Shown one piece after another: positions 18,637 through 26,915 of a stretch of DNA of 32,291 bases (positions within the stretch are counted from its first letter, which is position 1; each line of letters starts with the position of its first letter). The notes beneath the pieces were generated by a model. The model did no database searches. It was given only the letters and a program-made list of their open reading frames with translations, and was not told where the DNA came from. The stretch comes from Thiomargarita sp. (GTDB lineage Bacteria; Pseudomonadota; Gammaproteobacteria; Beggiatoales; Beggiatoaceae), in the NCBI GenBank assembly GCA_020721045.1, contig DYNN01000027.1, positions 1 to 32,291 on the forward strand, read 5' to 3'. Position numbers and translations under genes: made by a program.

Positions 18637-19947
18637 CTACAATGTTTCAATTCGAATACGCGCAACTTGTCCTTCGATACCTTCTAAAGCTTCAATTTGA
18701 GCAATTGCTTGATTTAGATGCTTTTCAACTACTTTATGAGTTAACATGACAATAGGTACTGAAGCGGCTTTATTAGTCGGTTCTTTTTGAATAACCGCTT
18801 CAATGCTAATTCCGTGTTGACTCAAAATCGTTGCCACTTGAGCCAAGACACCGGTTTTATCTAATGCGTGCATCCGTAAATAATATGCGGTTTCAATTTC
18901 TTCAATTGGTAAAATAGGCAGATCAGACAGTAATGAATCTGGTTGAAAAGCCAAATGAGGTACACGATTTTCTGGATCAGTGGTCAATGCCCGCACGACA
19001 TCAATCAAATCAGCAACAACGGCGGAACCAGTGGGAGTCGCACCTGCTCCTGCACCGTAGTACAATGTTTGACCCACTGCATCAGCTTGTACCGCAACGG
19101 CATTCATCACACCATCTACATTGGCAATTAAACGACGACAAGGAATGAAAGTAGGATGTACCCGTAATTCAACTCCTTTGTCAGTCCAACGTGTGATACC
19201 TAAATGTTTGATTCTATAGCCTAATGTGTCGGCATAAATGACATCTTCTGGGGTAATTTTGGTAATCCCTTCTTTGTAGACTTTATCAAATTGGAGTGGT
19301 ATACCAAAGGCGATAGAGGCAATAATAGTCAGCTTATGCGCGGCATCAACACCTTCAATATCAAAAGTGGGATCCGCTTCGGCATAGCCTAAACGTTGAG
19401 CTTCTGCCAATACATCACCGAATTCACGCCCTTTATCACGCATTTCGGTTAAAATAAAGTTACTCGTACCATTGATAATACCCGCTACCCATTGAATTCT
19501 GTTGGCACTTAATCCTTCGCGAATGGCTTTAATAATTGGAATTCCGCCGGCGACTGCTGCTTCAAACGCTATCATTACGCCTTTTTCTTGGGCAGCGGCA
19601 AAAATTTCGTTACCACAAGTCGCAATTAGGGCTTTGTTAGCGGTGACAACATGTTTACCGTGGGCAATGGCTTTTAAAACCATCTCTTTGGCTAAGGTAG
19701 TTCCTCCGATTAGCTCGACGACAATATCAATTTCGGGATTGGTAACAACATCGTCTAATTGTTCGGTAATTTTAATACTATCAGTATCATAGGGTAAGTT
19801 CTTTTTAATTTCTTTAGCGCAAGCATGAGTAACGACAATGCCGCGTCCAGCTCGTCTGGCAATTTCTTTGGCGTTATGTTGCAGAATGTAGACGGTGCCA
19901 CCTCCTACTGTACCTAGCCCTAATACGCCTACTTTGACAGGATTCAT
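18637..19947 (-). CDS. hom: Homoserine dehydrogenase with C-terminal ACT domain
   Basis: This enzyme reduces aspartate semialdehyde to homoserine with NAD(P)H, the branch point to threonine, methionine and isoleucine. The 436-residue monofunctional form has an N-terminal Rossmann domain (GLGTVGGGTVYIL, residues 9-21), the catalytic/dimerisation part (VAGIINGTSNFILTEM, GYAEADPTFDIEGVDAAHKL, GAGATPTGSAVVADL), and a C-terminal ACT domain (about 355-430, YLRMHALDKTGVLAQVATIL), which in this family gives threonine feedback inhibition. A GGAGAG ribosome binding site precedes the ATG. thrB and thrC, often adjacent, are not in the window. The gene is isolated between two repeat-rich intergenic regions. 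Confidence 0.97.
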   Translation of the reverse strand: MNPVKVGVLGLGTVGGGTVYILQHNAKEIARRAGRGIVVTHACAKEIKKNLPYDTDSIKITEQLDDVVTNPEIDIVVELIGGTTLAKEMVLKAIAHGKHVVTANKALIATCGNEIFAAAQEKGVMIAFEAAVAGGIPIIKAIREGLSANRIQWVAGIINGTSNFILTEMRDKGREFGDVLAEAQRLGYAEADPTFDIEGVDAAHKLTIIASIAFGIPLQFDKVYKEGITKITPEDVIYADTLGYRIKHLGITRWTDKGVELRVHPTFIPCRRLIANVDGVMNAVAVQADAVGQTLYYGAGAGATPTGSAVVADLIDVVRALTTDPENRVPHLAFQPDSLLSDLPILPIEEIETAYYLRMHALDKTGVLAQVATILSQHGISIEAVIQKEPTNKAASVPIVMLTHKVVEKHLNQAIAQIEALEGIEGQVARIRIETL

Positions 19948-20076
19948 TGACTCTCCTCTGTTGTTTTTTATAAGCAGTTTTGATCGATTTTAGAAGAAAT
20001 TTTGCAAAGTAGATTATAATTCATCACAGATGAATAGAGGAAATGTATTTTAATTAGGTGTGTTAAAAGTAGAGAC

Positions 20077-20112
20077 CGTAGGTCCGATTACGCTACGCTA
20101 ATTGGACCTACG
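20077..20112. repeat. GGACCTACG hairpin
   Basis: Inverted arms of 14 bp with one mismatch (CGTAGGTCC... and ...GGACCTACG) flank the 8-bp loop CGCTACGC. The sequence GGACCTACGC recurs at 20251 and 20483, so this is part of a dispersed family. Confidence 0.8.
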
Positions 20113-20121
20113 CGGCAATGC

Positions 20122-20245
20122 CATTAAGTTAAGCGTTTCCCCCCTTTTTTAAAGGGGGCAGTGGGGATTTAAGTAATTGAAATATAAAAAATCCCCCTCA
20201 ATCCCCCTTTGGTAAAGGGGGAAGCAAAATTTCCTTAACTTAATG
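20122..20245. repeat. MITE-like 124-bp element with 12-bp terminal inverted repeats
   Basis: Perfect 12-bp inverted ends, CATTAAGTTAAG (20122-20133) and CTTAACTTAATG (20234-20245), enclose two imperfect inverted halves rich in CCCCC and GGGGG (AATCCCC and CCCCCTTT...AAAGGGGG motifs). The whole can fold into a long cruciform. It has no coding capacity and resembles the small non-autonomous repeats that are common in filamentous sulfur bacteria and cyanobacteria. Confidence 0.7.
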
Positions 20246-20284
20246 CTATTGGACCTACGCGGGCTTGGAATCCTCACGCTCATT

Positions 20285-20314
20285 GGTGCATGATGCTTCG
20301 CTTATGCACCCTAC
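20285..20314. repeat. Single arm of the GGGTGCAT-type dispersed repeat
   Basis: This 30-bp unit differs at only three positions from the right arm of the 18537-18612 repeat. It is self-complementary at its ends (GGTGCAT/ATGCACC). Confidence 0.75.
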
Positions 20315-20510
20315 GAGCTACGAGCTCTCTCCCGTTTGATGCTACGAGAGAGAGGTACATTGTCTTCTAGGCTTCAGACCTTGCAATTACTCACAACGCC
20401 TGCTAGAATAGGCTCGCAGTGACGGAACACTGGGATTCTTATTATGAATCATTCACTTAAGCGACTTCTTGTCGCACTAATCGGACCTACGCAGGCTTTT
20501 GCAAAGGTCT

Positions 20511-21185
20511 TTATTTATTTTCCGCATGTAACATTTTGTCACGTTCTGCAAACCATTCAGTTGCATATTCACATTGTTGCCATTTTGAAAAATAGGGACC
20601 GCCAATAGTATAATGCACTAGAGAAACATCACGATTTGGTGGATCGTAATCCACGAGATGATTCCAACGATGAGGAATTTCGCCAATCAAAGTTTCATTT
20701 TCTAACCATTTGAATTGGTGTAATTCTAAGCCGCTGGCGGTATTTACATAGTCTGGTGTGAGTGCTTTGCAACGCGCATTGTTAAATAACATCACGCTAG
20801 ACCAATTTTTCTTATCATATTTACTTTGCGGTGCACCTAAAAATTTAGTCGCTTCTTGTGGTATATGTTGATGTTTCACTACTTGTACTGCAAAACTGTC
20901 ATCGCGCAATTGCCACAAATTCACAATATCATCTAATACCAACATGTCGCAGTCCATAAAAATAGACCAACCTTGATAATCGGATAAGTAGGGTGTTAGA
21001 AAACGGGAAAAGGAAAAATCGGTGGATTGTAGTGGATGCTTTTCGCGTGTTATCAATTTGGTTAGATGAGAAAGGGCGAGCGGTGCAATAGTCACAGGTT
21101 GCGATGTGCGTGATAAAATGCTGTGACTTAAAACGTGGTAAGCGACGGTTTCTCTTGGATCAAACCCAATAAATATTCTGATCAT
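20511..21185 (-). CDS. Glycosyltransferase-like protein (DxD, GT-A type)
   Basis: The 224-residue soluble protein begins MIRIFIGFDPRET and has a clear DxD metal/nucleotide-sugar motif, FMDCDMLVLDD (Asp78 and Asp80), preceded by FSFSRFLTPYLSDYQGWSIF. This is the arrangement of GT8-like and 'capsular/LPS' GT-A glycosyltransferases. The C-terminal WNHLVDYDPP ... VHYTIGGPYF is also typical, with the late histidine that often binds the metal. Donor and acceptor are unknown. It is the last gene of the ribB-ribH-nusB cluster, 33 bp after the zinc-finger membrane protein. That linkage has no obvious functional logic and may be only transcriptional. Confidence 0.75.
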   Translation of the reverse strand: MIRIFIGFDPRETVAYHVLSHSILSRTSQPVTIAPLALSHLTKLITREKHPLQSTDFSFSRFLTPYLSDYQGWSIFMDCDMLVLDDIVNLWQLRDDSFAVQVVKHQHIPQEATKFLGAPQSKYDKKNWSSVMLFNNARCKALTPDYVNTASGLELHQFKWLENETLIGEIPHRWNHLVDYDPPNRDVSLVHYTIGGPYFSKWQQCEYATEWFAERDKMLHAENK

Positions 21186-21218
21186 TTTTGTATCCCGCTT
21201 GTAGTGATATTGTTAGAT

Positions 21219-21482
21219 TTAGGTATTATGTTGCGCCAGTTTTTGGTGTTCTTCACAACAAAAGTAAACGCCATTTGCATTAATCGCATCATCTTTTGCG
21301 AGATGAACGTCACAATGTTGACAACGTACCATAGGACCACCTTCAATGATTGTGGCTTTGGGATTGGGCAAATTTTTTTCTATGTAATCTTGTAAAGCAG
21401 CCTTTGCCCATCTTTTAAGCACAAACCAGACGATGATCAATGCAATAATAATAAAGATTGTCCGAAAAAACATGTTAGTCAC
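21219..21482 (-). CDS. Small membrane protein with zinc-finger tail (PP0621-like)
   Basis: The 87-residue protein has one N-terminal membrane helix (about residues 5-22), a short basic/helical linker, and a C-terminal cysteine cluster: Cys54-x2-Cys57 in MVRCQHCDVHL, and Cys75/Cys76 with His79 in YFCCEEHQK. These can form a TRASH/MYND-like zinc finger. The arrangement resembles the PP0621 family of proteobacterial small proteins, which has no assigned function. Its start overlaps the nusB stop by 8 bp, so the two are probably translationally coupled. Confidence 0.7.
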   Translation of the reverse strand: MTNMFFRTIFIIIALIIVWFVLKRWAKAALQDYIEKNLPNPKATIIEGGPMVRCQHCDVHLAKDDAINANGVYFCCEEHQKLAQHNT

Positions 21483-21921
21483 CTATCTTGGGAGTAGATG
21501 TGTGTTCCAGTACACCATGAGCAACGCGATCTAAAATACCGTTGATGTATTTGTGACTTTTATCTGCCCCAAATTTCTTTGCTAATTCAATCGATTCATT
21601 TAACACCACACGCCATGGAATGTCTTTACAAAAATATAACTCATAACAACCAATATATAAAATGGCGCGCTCAGTAGGATCAAGTTGTTCAACTTCTCTA
21701 TCAATAAAAGGTTTAATCATACCATTTAATAAATTGAGTTGTTGTGGAATACCGTGTAATAGTTGTTGGAAATAAAGAATATCTACTTTGCGCATATCTT
21801 GCGTTTCCAAGAATTGTTCTTCAATTGTTTTAATCGCGTGTCCGGCTAGCTGCCACTGATACAAAGCCTGCAATACCCGCCAACGGGCATGTGTTTTATT
21901 TTGAGTTGAGTTGTTATGCAT
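21475..21921 (-). CDS. nusB: Transcription antitermination factor NusB
   Basis: NusB binds boxA RNA with NusE (S10) and supports antitermination, mainly on rRNA operons. The 148-residue helical product has the family features: an N-terminal ARWRVLQALYQWQLAG (the RNA-binding arginine-rich helix), VEQLDPTERAILYIGCYEL and the C-terminal PWRVVLNESIELAKKFGADKSHKYINGILDRVA. Its ATG overlaps the ribH stop (TAATG), and the following gene overlaps its end. The ribH-nusB order is a widespread proteobacterial arrangement and supports both calls. Confidence 0.97.
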   Translation of the reverse strand: MHNNSTQNKTHARWRVLQALYQWQLAGHAIKTIEEQFLETQDMRKVDILYFQQLLHGIPQQLNLLNGMIKPFIDREVEQLDPTERAILYIGCYELYFCKDIPWRVVLNESIELAKKFGADKSHKYINGILDRVAHGVLEHTSTPKIGD

Positions 21922-22391
21922 TAGGGTATTAGGTGACGCAGTAAGCTGACCATTTCTAAGGCAGATAAAGTGGCTTCTACGCCCTTATTACCTGCTTTGG
22001 TGCCAGCACGTTCAATCGCTTGTTCTATCGTATCTACGGTTAATACACCAAAACTAACCGGCATATTGTGTTCTAAACCCACCATGGCAAGACCTTTGGC
22101 ACATTCGCCAGCGACAAAGTCAAAATGTGGTGTACCGCCACGAATAACAGCACCTAAGGCAATAATCGCTTGGTATTTTTTGGTACTTGCTAAACGTTGT
22201 GCAACTAGGGGTAATTCATAAGCACCCGGTGCCCAAATCACAGTGATGTCATTTTCATCAACACCATGTCTTTTCAGTGTATCTAATGCGCCTTTTAATA
22301 AACTTTCTGTAATAAAACTGTTAAATCGTCCAACTATAATGGCATAATGTGCATCAATTGCCTGAAAATTACCTTCAATATAGATTGTCAT
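21921..22391 (-). CDS. ribH: 6,7-dimethyl-8-ribityllumazine synthase
   Basis: This enzyme condenses 3,4-dihydroxy-2-butanone 4-phosphate (the product of the upstream RibB domain) with the pyrimidine intermediate to give lumazine, the penultimate step to riboflavin. The 156-residue product shows [37 protein letters not shown], and the catalytic [22 protein letters not shown] with the conserved histidine (PHFD). Length is typical of the family, which assembles into pentamers or 60-mers. Its ATG overlaps the ribB(X) TGA stop in an ATGA, so translation is coupled. ribE (riboflavin synthase) and ribD are not in the window. Confidence 0.97.
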   Translation of the reverse strand: MTIYIEGNFQAIDAHYAIIVGRFNSFITESLLKGALDTLKRHGVDENDITVIWAPGAYELPLVAQRLASTKKYQAIIALGAVIRGGTPHFDFVAGECAKGLAMVGLEHNMPVSFGVLTVDTIEQAIERAGTKAGNKGVEATLSALEMVSLLRHLIP

Positions 22392-23512
22392 CCTTGGTTT
22401 CCTTCTGGGTTCACATAATCAACGACTTCTAAGCCAAAACCTGAAATACCGTGCATTTTCTTGGGCGCACTGAGTACACGCATCTTAGTCACGCCTAAAT
22501 CGGATAAAATTTGCGCACCTAAACCATATGTTCGTAATTTATCTGAATGTGGATGAGCTGGTAAATTTTCACCGCGATCCTGACGACAATAATATTTTAG
22601 AGAATTTGACAATGCTTGGCTATCTTGTTGTTGTTGCAAGATAATAACGACACCATTTTCTTCTTGTGAGATGCGTTGCAACGCTGAGCGCAGCGGATAA
22701 CCACATTCATCACGTAGACTGGAGGTTAGATCGCATAATAAATTGTGAATATGCACACGTACCAAAACGGGTATTTCTGCATCCATTTGCCCTTTGACTA
22801 GCGCAAAATGCACAGTATCTGTAATGGTATCTTGATAGGCAACTAATTGAAATTTACCAAATTCAGTGGGCAAGCTGCAATTAGCAATGCGTTCAACGGT
22901 TTTTTCATGCTCAATCCGAAAACGAATCAAATCAGCAATAGTGCCAATTTTCATGCGATGTTGTTCAGCAAAGGCTTCTAAATCAACGCGTCGCGCCATA
23001 GAACCATCTTCATTTAAAATTTCAACCAACACAGCAGAAGGGTCTAAACCTGCAAGGCGGGCTAAATCACAACCTGCTTCGGTATGTCCCGCACGTCGCA
23101 ATACGCCACCGGGCTGTGCCATAATCGGAAATATGTGTCCGGGTTGCACTAAATCCGAAGGCTTTGCAGCAGATGCCACAGCGGTACGAATGGTCACAGC
23201 GCGATCCGCAGTTGAAATGCCAGTGGTTACCCCTTTTGCTGCCTCGATGGATAAGGTAAAGTTAGTACCATAAGCTGCGCCATTATCATTTACCATTAAA
23301 GGGAGTTGTAATTGTTTGCAACGTTCTTGTGTGAGCGTTAAACAAATCAATCCACGTCCATAACGTGCCATGAAATTAATATGCTCGGCTTGTACTTTTT
23401 CAGCCGCCATAATCAAATCGCCTTCATTTTCACGATCTTCGTCATCCATTAAGATAACCATTTTACCTTGACGGATATCGCTGATGAGTTCTTCTATACT
23501 ATTCAAATTCAT
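22388..23512 (-). CDS. ribB: 3,4-dihydroxy-2-butanone-4-phosphate synthase with degenerate GTP cyclohydrolase II-like domain
   Basis: Residues about 1-200 form an intact RibB domain, with the acidic loop [24 protein letters not shown] and [15 protein letters not shown]; it converts ribulose 5-phosphate to the four-carbon unit used by RibH. Residues about 205-374 resemble GTP cyclohydrolase II (RibA), ending with [20 protein letters not shown]. However, the RibA zinc motif CxTGD...RCDCG is replaced by [15 protein letters not shown], so most zinc ligands and the substrate-loop residues are missing. The C-terminal domain is therefore probably not a cyclohydrolase. This matches the RibBX-type proteins known in proteobacteria; an independent ribA would be needed elsewhere. 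No FMN riboswitch is evident upstream. Confidence 0.92.
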   Translation of the reverse strand: MNLNSIEELISDIRQGKMVILMDDEDRENEGDLIMAAEKVQAEHINFMARYGRGLICLTLTQERCKQLQLPLMVNDNGAAYGTNFTLSIEAAKGVTTGISTADRAVTIRTAVASAAKPSDLVQPGHIFPIMAQPGGVLRRAGHTEAGCDLARLAGLDPSAVLVEILNEDGSMARRVDLEAFAEQHRMKIGTIADLIRFRIEHEKTVERIANCSLPTEFGKFQLVAYQDTITDTVHFALVKGQMDAEIPVLVRVHIHNLLCDLTSSLRDECGYPLRSALQRISQEENGVVIILQQQQDSQALSNSLKYYCRQDRGENLPAHPHSDKLRTYGLGAQILSDLGVTKMRVLSAPKKMHGISGFGLEVVDYVNPEGNQG

Positions 23513-23550
23513 TATTTACTCAGGAATTACGTAGTGAATCATGCTTGCTA

Positions 23551-23556
23551 AGTATA
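23551..23556 (-). promoter_or_regulatory. Extended -10 candidate for the rib-nusB operon
   Basis: Read on the minus strand, TGTTATACT (extended -10 with TATACT) lies about 39 bp before the ribB(X) start. No clear -35 hexamer accompanies it. Confidence 0.35.
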
Positions 23557-23617
23557 ACATGAGAGAGAAAAAAGCAGCTAATTTATTGTAAGACGGCACA
23601 AGGCAAACGCATTAAAA

Positions 23618-23823
23618 TTACAGACCAAACACAAGCTTAGCGCGGTAGGTATCACTCCAGCTTGCTTTGCGAATTCTGCATGCAATAAACCTTGATTGCC
23701 TTTTAGCCCAATTGAATAGTCGCCATCTTGGTTAATGATTTGTTTCGTAATATTCCGTTGGCAATCCATTGCATCAATGGTGACAATGTAACCTTTTAAT
23801 TCTAGCGAAGAAATTAGATAAAG
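23618..23823 (-). pseudogene. Internally deleted ISAs1-family (H-repeat type) transposase remnant
   Basis: The minus-strand frame reads ...[19 protein letters not shown], then [27 protein letters not shown]. This is the DDE-region signature of ISAs1/H-repeat transposases (LxLxGxIVTIDAMxCQ ... KGNQ). After HAEF the similarity jumps: a shifted frame reads [16 protein letters not shown] and stops at 23618-23620, which looks like the family C terminus. Both the N-terminal part and the middle are missing, so it is inactive. A 63-residue open frame starting at ATG 23769 covers part of it but is not a real gene. It is squeezed between ribB(X) and tsaD. Confidence 0.7.
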
Positions 23824-23846
23824 ATCAAAGACGTATGACGGGTTGT

Positions 23847-24857
23847 TTAGCTAGACAAAGCCCAACGTGGATAGGCACGAAAACCTAACGGTGATGATTC
23901 GCCATTAGCTAAGTGAACATAGCCCGCATAGGCAATCATTGCGCCATTGTCAGTACAAAATTCAGGGCGAGGATAATAAACGGTAATGCCCATTTCACTA
24001 TTTAATGTGGCTAGACGTTGGCGCAACTGCTGATTGGCACTGACACCACCGGCAATTACTAAAGTTGTCAATTGGGTTTGTTGCAACGCACGCCGACATT
24101 TAATCAATAAAGTATCAATGACTGCATCTTCAAATGCTTTGGCAATATCGGCTTTGGTTTGATCATCTTGTGCACTATTTTGCCAAGTATTCAATGCAAA
24201 AGTTTTTAAACCGCTAAAACTAAAATCTAAGCCCGGACGATTGATCATAGGTCGTGGAAAATGGTAAGTATTTGAATTTCCTTGAGTTGCCAAGCGTGCC
24301 AGTGCAGGTCCGCCCGGATAACCTAATCCTAGTAATTTAGCCACTTTATCAAAAGCTTCACCGGCAGCATCATCTAAAGATTCTCCTAAGAGTTTATACT
24401 GTCCTATTGCTGTTACTTCAATTAGTTGCGTATGTCCACCCGAAACTAATAATGCCACAAAAGGGAAAGATGGTGCCGGGGTTTCTAACATGGGTGCTAA
24501 TAAATGCCCTTCCATATGATGCACTGCAACAGCCGGTATTTGCCAAGTCCACGCCAAGCTACGTCCCACAGCAACACCTACTAATAATGCGCCAATTAAA
24601 CCGGGACCGGCAGTATAGGCAATACCATCAATTTGTTGATAATGTGTGTGACTTTCGTGTAAAACTTGATGAATTAAAGGCACAATCCTACGCACATGAT
24701 CGCGTGAGGCTAATTCTGGAACAACGCCACCATAAGCCGCGTGTAATTCGATTTGGCTATATAAAGCGTGACTGAGTAAACCTTGTTCAGCATCATAAAT
24801 TGCAATACCAGTTTCGTCACAAGAGGTTTCAATTCCTAAAACACGTAATTTTTTCAT
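23847..24857 (-). CDS. tsaD: tRNA N6-adenosine threonylcarbamoyltransferase TsaD
   Basis: TsaD transfers threonylcarbamoyl from its adenylate (made by TsaC) to A37 of ANN-decoding tRNAs, with TsaB and TsaE. The 336-residue product starts [22 protein letters not shown]. It has the metal-binding HxxxH motif in [67 protein letters not shown] and [13 protein letters not shown] longer frame from TTG 24899 adds 14 residues without similarity, so the ATG at 24857 is preferred. It follows the cheB-like gene by 47 bp and may be read through from the signalling operon. Normal length and complete motifs indicate an active enzyme. Confidence 0.97.
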   Translation of the reverse strand: MKKLRVLGIETSCDETGIAIYDAEQGLLSHALYSQIELHAAYGGVVPELASRDHVRRIVPLIHQVLHESHTHYQQIDGIAYTAGPGLIGALLVGVAVGRSLAWTWQIPAVAVHHMEGHLLAPMLETPAPSFPFVALLVSGGHTQLIEVTAIGQYKLLGESLDDAAGEAFDKVAKLLGLGYPGGPALARLATQGNSNTYHFPRPMINRPGLDFSFSGLKTFALNTWQNSAQDDQTKADIAKAFEDAVIDTLLIKCRRALQQTQLTTLVIAGGVSANQQLRQRLATLNSEMGITVYYPRPEFCTDNGAMIAYAGYVHLANGESSPLGFRAYPRWALSS

Positions 24858-24904
24858 GGTCACTATTGTATGAAGGAGAGTGATGAAAGATATTGACAAA
24901 AATA

Positions 24905-25507
24905 TCAGTTGTTTTCACGTATGCTATGATTAACGAGTTCTACTAAATAAATACCAATATTTTCAACCGCTAAGATTTTATCTACAGTTGTCGCCGCTAT
25001 AGCTGCATTTGGCATAATAGGCACATGAGCCGTAGTTGGGTCTTCGACAATAGCATAACCACCGAATTCTTTAATAAATTTTAATCCGTTACTGCCATCA
25101 TTATTGGCACCTGTTAAGATAATGGCGATCAATTTTTCTTGATAAGCATAAGCCGCTGTTTCAAAAAGCACATCTATTGCTGGACGAGAATAATTAACTG
25201 GCGTATCCAAAGATAAAGCAAAAGTTTTATCCTCTTCAATTAATAAATGATAATTAGGGGGCGCAATATATACAAAACCAAGTCTAATAGCTTCTTTTTC
25301 ATCAGCTTGCTTGATTTGTAATTGACACTTTTCTTGTAAAATATGAATTAAATAACCATCTGAATGTGGATGTAAATGTTGCACCACAACAATAGGTAAT
25401 GGAAAATCTGCGGGTAAAGGGGCTAAAACATGACTTAATGCTTTGATTCCACCAGCAGATGCACCAATAACAATGGCTTTGAAATGATTAATTGGAGGGG
25501 TCTCCAT
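24905..25507 (-). CDS. Stand-alone CheB-type methylesterase domain protein
   Basis: The 200-residue protein is a CheB catalytic domain without the N-terminal receiver. The Ser-His-Asp triad is visible as Ser17 in VIGASAGG, His44 in [11 protein letters not shown] and Asp137 in [12 protein letters not shown], with the spacing expected from chemotaxis CheB. CheB removes methyl-glutamate groups from chemoreceptors. No CheR, MCP, CheA or CheW gene lies in the window, and without a receiver its activity cannot be controlled in the classical way. It lies 30 bp after the histidine kinase gene as part of the SpoIIE/DUF6272/STAS/kinase unit. It could be a non-chemotactic amidase/esterase output or be recruited to distant receptors. 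Confidence 0.93.
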   Translation of the reverse strand: METPPINHFKAIVIGASAGGIKALSHVLAPLPADFPLPIVVVQHLHPHSDGYLIHILQEKCQLQIKQADEKEAIRLGFVYIAPPNYHLLIEEDKTFALSLDTPVNYSRPAIDVLFETAAYAYQEKLIAIILTGANNDGSNGLKFIKEFGGYAIVEDPTTAHVPIMPNAAIAATTVDKILAVENIGIYLVELVNHSIRENN

Positions 25508-25537
25508 GGAAGCATATGTTAAAAATTGCCTAAAATC

Positions 25538-26509
25538 TTAAGTTATTGATTGATTATAATAATAAGGTAAATAGACGGTAAATGTACTGCCTTTATGTAA
25601 TTCACTACTTACTGAGATGTAACCACCAAGCATTTCGGTAAAGGCTTTACTAATACTTAATCCTAAACCAGTGCCGCCAAATCTACGTGTAGTAGAATTA
25701 TCTATTTGATTAAATGTTTGAAATAATTGACTAATTTGTGTTTGTGTCATCCCAATACCTTGATCGGTAATGCTAAAGACAATCCAAACTTTACCATCTT
25801 GTGTAGTTTCTGATTTTGTGGTAAAAATAATATCGCCTTGATCGGTGAATTTGATGGCATTATTTAGCAAATTAAACAAAATTTGACGCACTTTAGTTAA
25901 ATCTGTATTGAGTTCGCCTAGCTGCTCTGCAATATGTAAAATTAACTGATTATTTTTTTGTTGGATTAAGGGTTGAATGTTTGAAATAATTTCTTTAATA
26001 AGTACTGTAATATCAAAAGATTCAAGATGAATAAGCATTTTACCTGCTTCAATTTTAGAAATATCCAAAACATCATCAATTATTCTTAACAAATGACGTG
26101 CCGAAATCAGAATTTTTTTTGCATCAAAAGATAAATCACTATATTCAGTATGATACAGTTCATCTATTAATAATTCGCTATAACCCATAATTGCATTTAA
26201 AGGGGTACGTAATTCATGGCTCATATTGGCGAGAAAGGTGCTTTTAGCACGATTCGCCATTTCTGCGACAATACGTGCTTGTTCGGCGGCTTCTTTGGTT
26301 TGATGTAATTCAGCATTTTTTTCAGCCAATTCGCGTATACGTTCTTGAACTTTTATTTCAAGATGCTCTTGAATCTCTAATAATTGCGCTTCTACTAGAT
26401 CAGCATGTTCTGTCACTGCGTCCAATGCAATTTCTAATTGGGTTTTGTTTTTTTCCAATGCTTGAATGCGCTGATGTAGTTGTACGATATTATTATCAAA
26501 ATTTTCCAT
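25538..26509 (-). CDS. Soluble histidine kinase with N-terminal coiled coil
   Basis: The 323-residue kinase has no membrane segment and no PAS or receiver domain. An N-terminal coiled coil (about residues 5-85, [20 protein letters not shown] ... [19 protein letters not shown]) leads into HisKA with phospho-acceptor His98 ([19 protein letters not shown]). HATPase_c follows: N box [11 protein letters not shown]1 TDQGIGM, G2 [10 protein letters not shown]. It should autophosphorylate but needs a partner for sensing and a separate receiver. The only input candidates in the same unit are the STAS-like protein (33 bp upstream) and the SpoIIE/DUF6272 pair. It resembles the kinase part of the giant hybrid kinase at 9405 (both have 'KSTFLAN(I/M)SHELRTPLN'). 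Confidence 0.93.
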   Translation of the reverse strand: MENFDNNIVQLHQRIQALEKNKTQLEIALDAVTEHADLVEAQLLEIQEHLEIKVQERIRELAEKNAELHQTKEAAEQARIVAEMANRAKSTFLANMSHELRTPLNAIMGYSELLIDELYHTEYSDLSFDAKKILISARHLLRIIDDVLDISKIEAGKMLIHLESFDITVLIKEIISNIQPLIQQKNNQLILHIAEQLGELNTDLTKVRQILFNLLNNAIKFTDQGDIIFTTKSETTQDGKVWIVFSITDQGIGMTQTQISQLFQTFNQIDNSTTRRFGGTGLGLSISKAFTEMLGGYISVSSELHKGSTFTVYLPYYYNQSIT

Positions 26510-26542
26510 GAGAATCAGTACATACGAATAATTTTTATTTGA

Positions 26543-26902
26543 TTAATCAAGCAGTTCTATTTTTAAACTAGGCAATAAACGTTGTAAATTGATGCATAAT
26601 TTTTCTTGCCAAGCAATACGCTTTTTAGCTTGAAAACATAGGGTCAATTGCAATTTTTTGACATCACTGACGTGCATAATAAATTTTGTTAGCATGTTAA
26701 TGCCTGAGCTGTTCATGAATTTTAACGCATAAAGGTTGATCGTCAATGCATTAGGTTCTTGTTCTTCTGCGGCTTGCTTAAGTAATTGTAAAAGGGGCTC
26801 GTAACTTACTGCGCCATTTAACGACAATGACCCTTCACAGGTGATTGTTGCCGCATCGAAATCATAGGTAATGTGGTATTTGCTATCCTCTAGTTCTAGC
26901 AT
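26543..26902 (-). CDS. STAS-like (slr1659-type) anti-sigma-antagonist-like protein
   Basis: The ATG at 26902 gives 119 residues (MLELEDSKYH...). A longer open frame starts at 26983 but overlaps the upstream gene. The fold pattern fits a STAS/anti-sigma-factor-antagonist-like domain: a strand-rich start (YHITYDFDAATITCEGSLSL), helices, and INLYALKFMNSSGINMLTKF. There Ser65/Ser66 occupies the position phosphorylated in SpoIIAA-type proteins. The protein resembles those annotated as 'slr1659 superfamily regulator'. In partner switching, such a protein is phosphorylated by an adjacent HATPase kinase and dephosphorylated by a SpoIIE phosphatase; both are encoded immediately upstream. The gap to the upstream DUF6272 gene is 13 bp. 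Confidence 0.82.
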   Translation of the reverse strand: MLELEDSKYHITYDFDAATITCEGSLSLNGAVSYEPLLQLLKQAAEEQEPNALTINLYALKFMNSSGINMLTKFIMHVSDVKKLQLTLCFQAKKRIAWQEKLCINLQRLLPSLKIELLD

Positions 26903-26915
26903 GGCGTTTCTTCCT

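Larger units (their letters stand above)
19948..20510. other. Gene-free 560-bp interval filled with repeats
   Basis: No credible coding region. From left to right it holds about 125 bp containing the upstream region of hom, the GGACCTACG hairpin (20077-20112), a C5/G5-rich element with 12-bp terminal inverted repeats (20122-20245), a second GGACCTACGCGGG (20251-20263), a GGGTGCAT-type arm (20285-20314), a CTCTCTC/GAGAGAG hairpin (20325-20352), a GCGAC/GTCGC hairpin (20461-20475), and a third GGACCTACGC (20483-20492). Several repeat families have accumulated here. Confidence 0.75.

Noticed and set aside
22866-23273. 135-residue plus-strand open frame opposite ribB(X)
   Set aside because: It lies fully antisense to a conserved gene, is low-complexity and has no ribosome binding site.
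23513-23577. FMN riboswitch ahead of ribB(X)
   Set aside because: The gap is only about 65 bp and shows none of the conserved RFN-element helices or loops.
23578-23769. Small 63-residue gene
   Set aside because: Its reading frame is a piece of an ISAs1-type transposase with a frame-shifted end; it is a remnant, not a gene.
24407-24775. 122-residue plus-strand open frame opposite tsaD
   Set aside because: Antisense shadow of conserved TsaD codons, with no recognisable domain.
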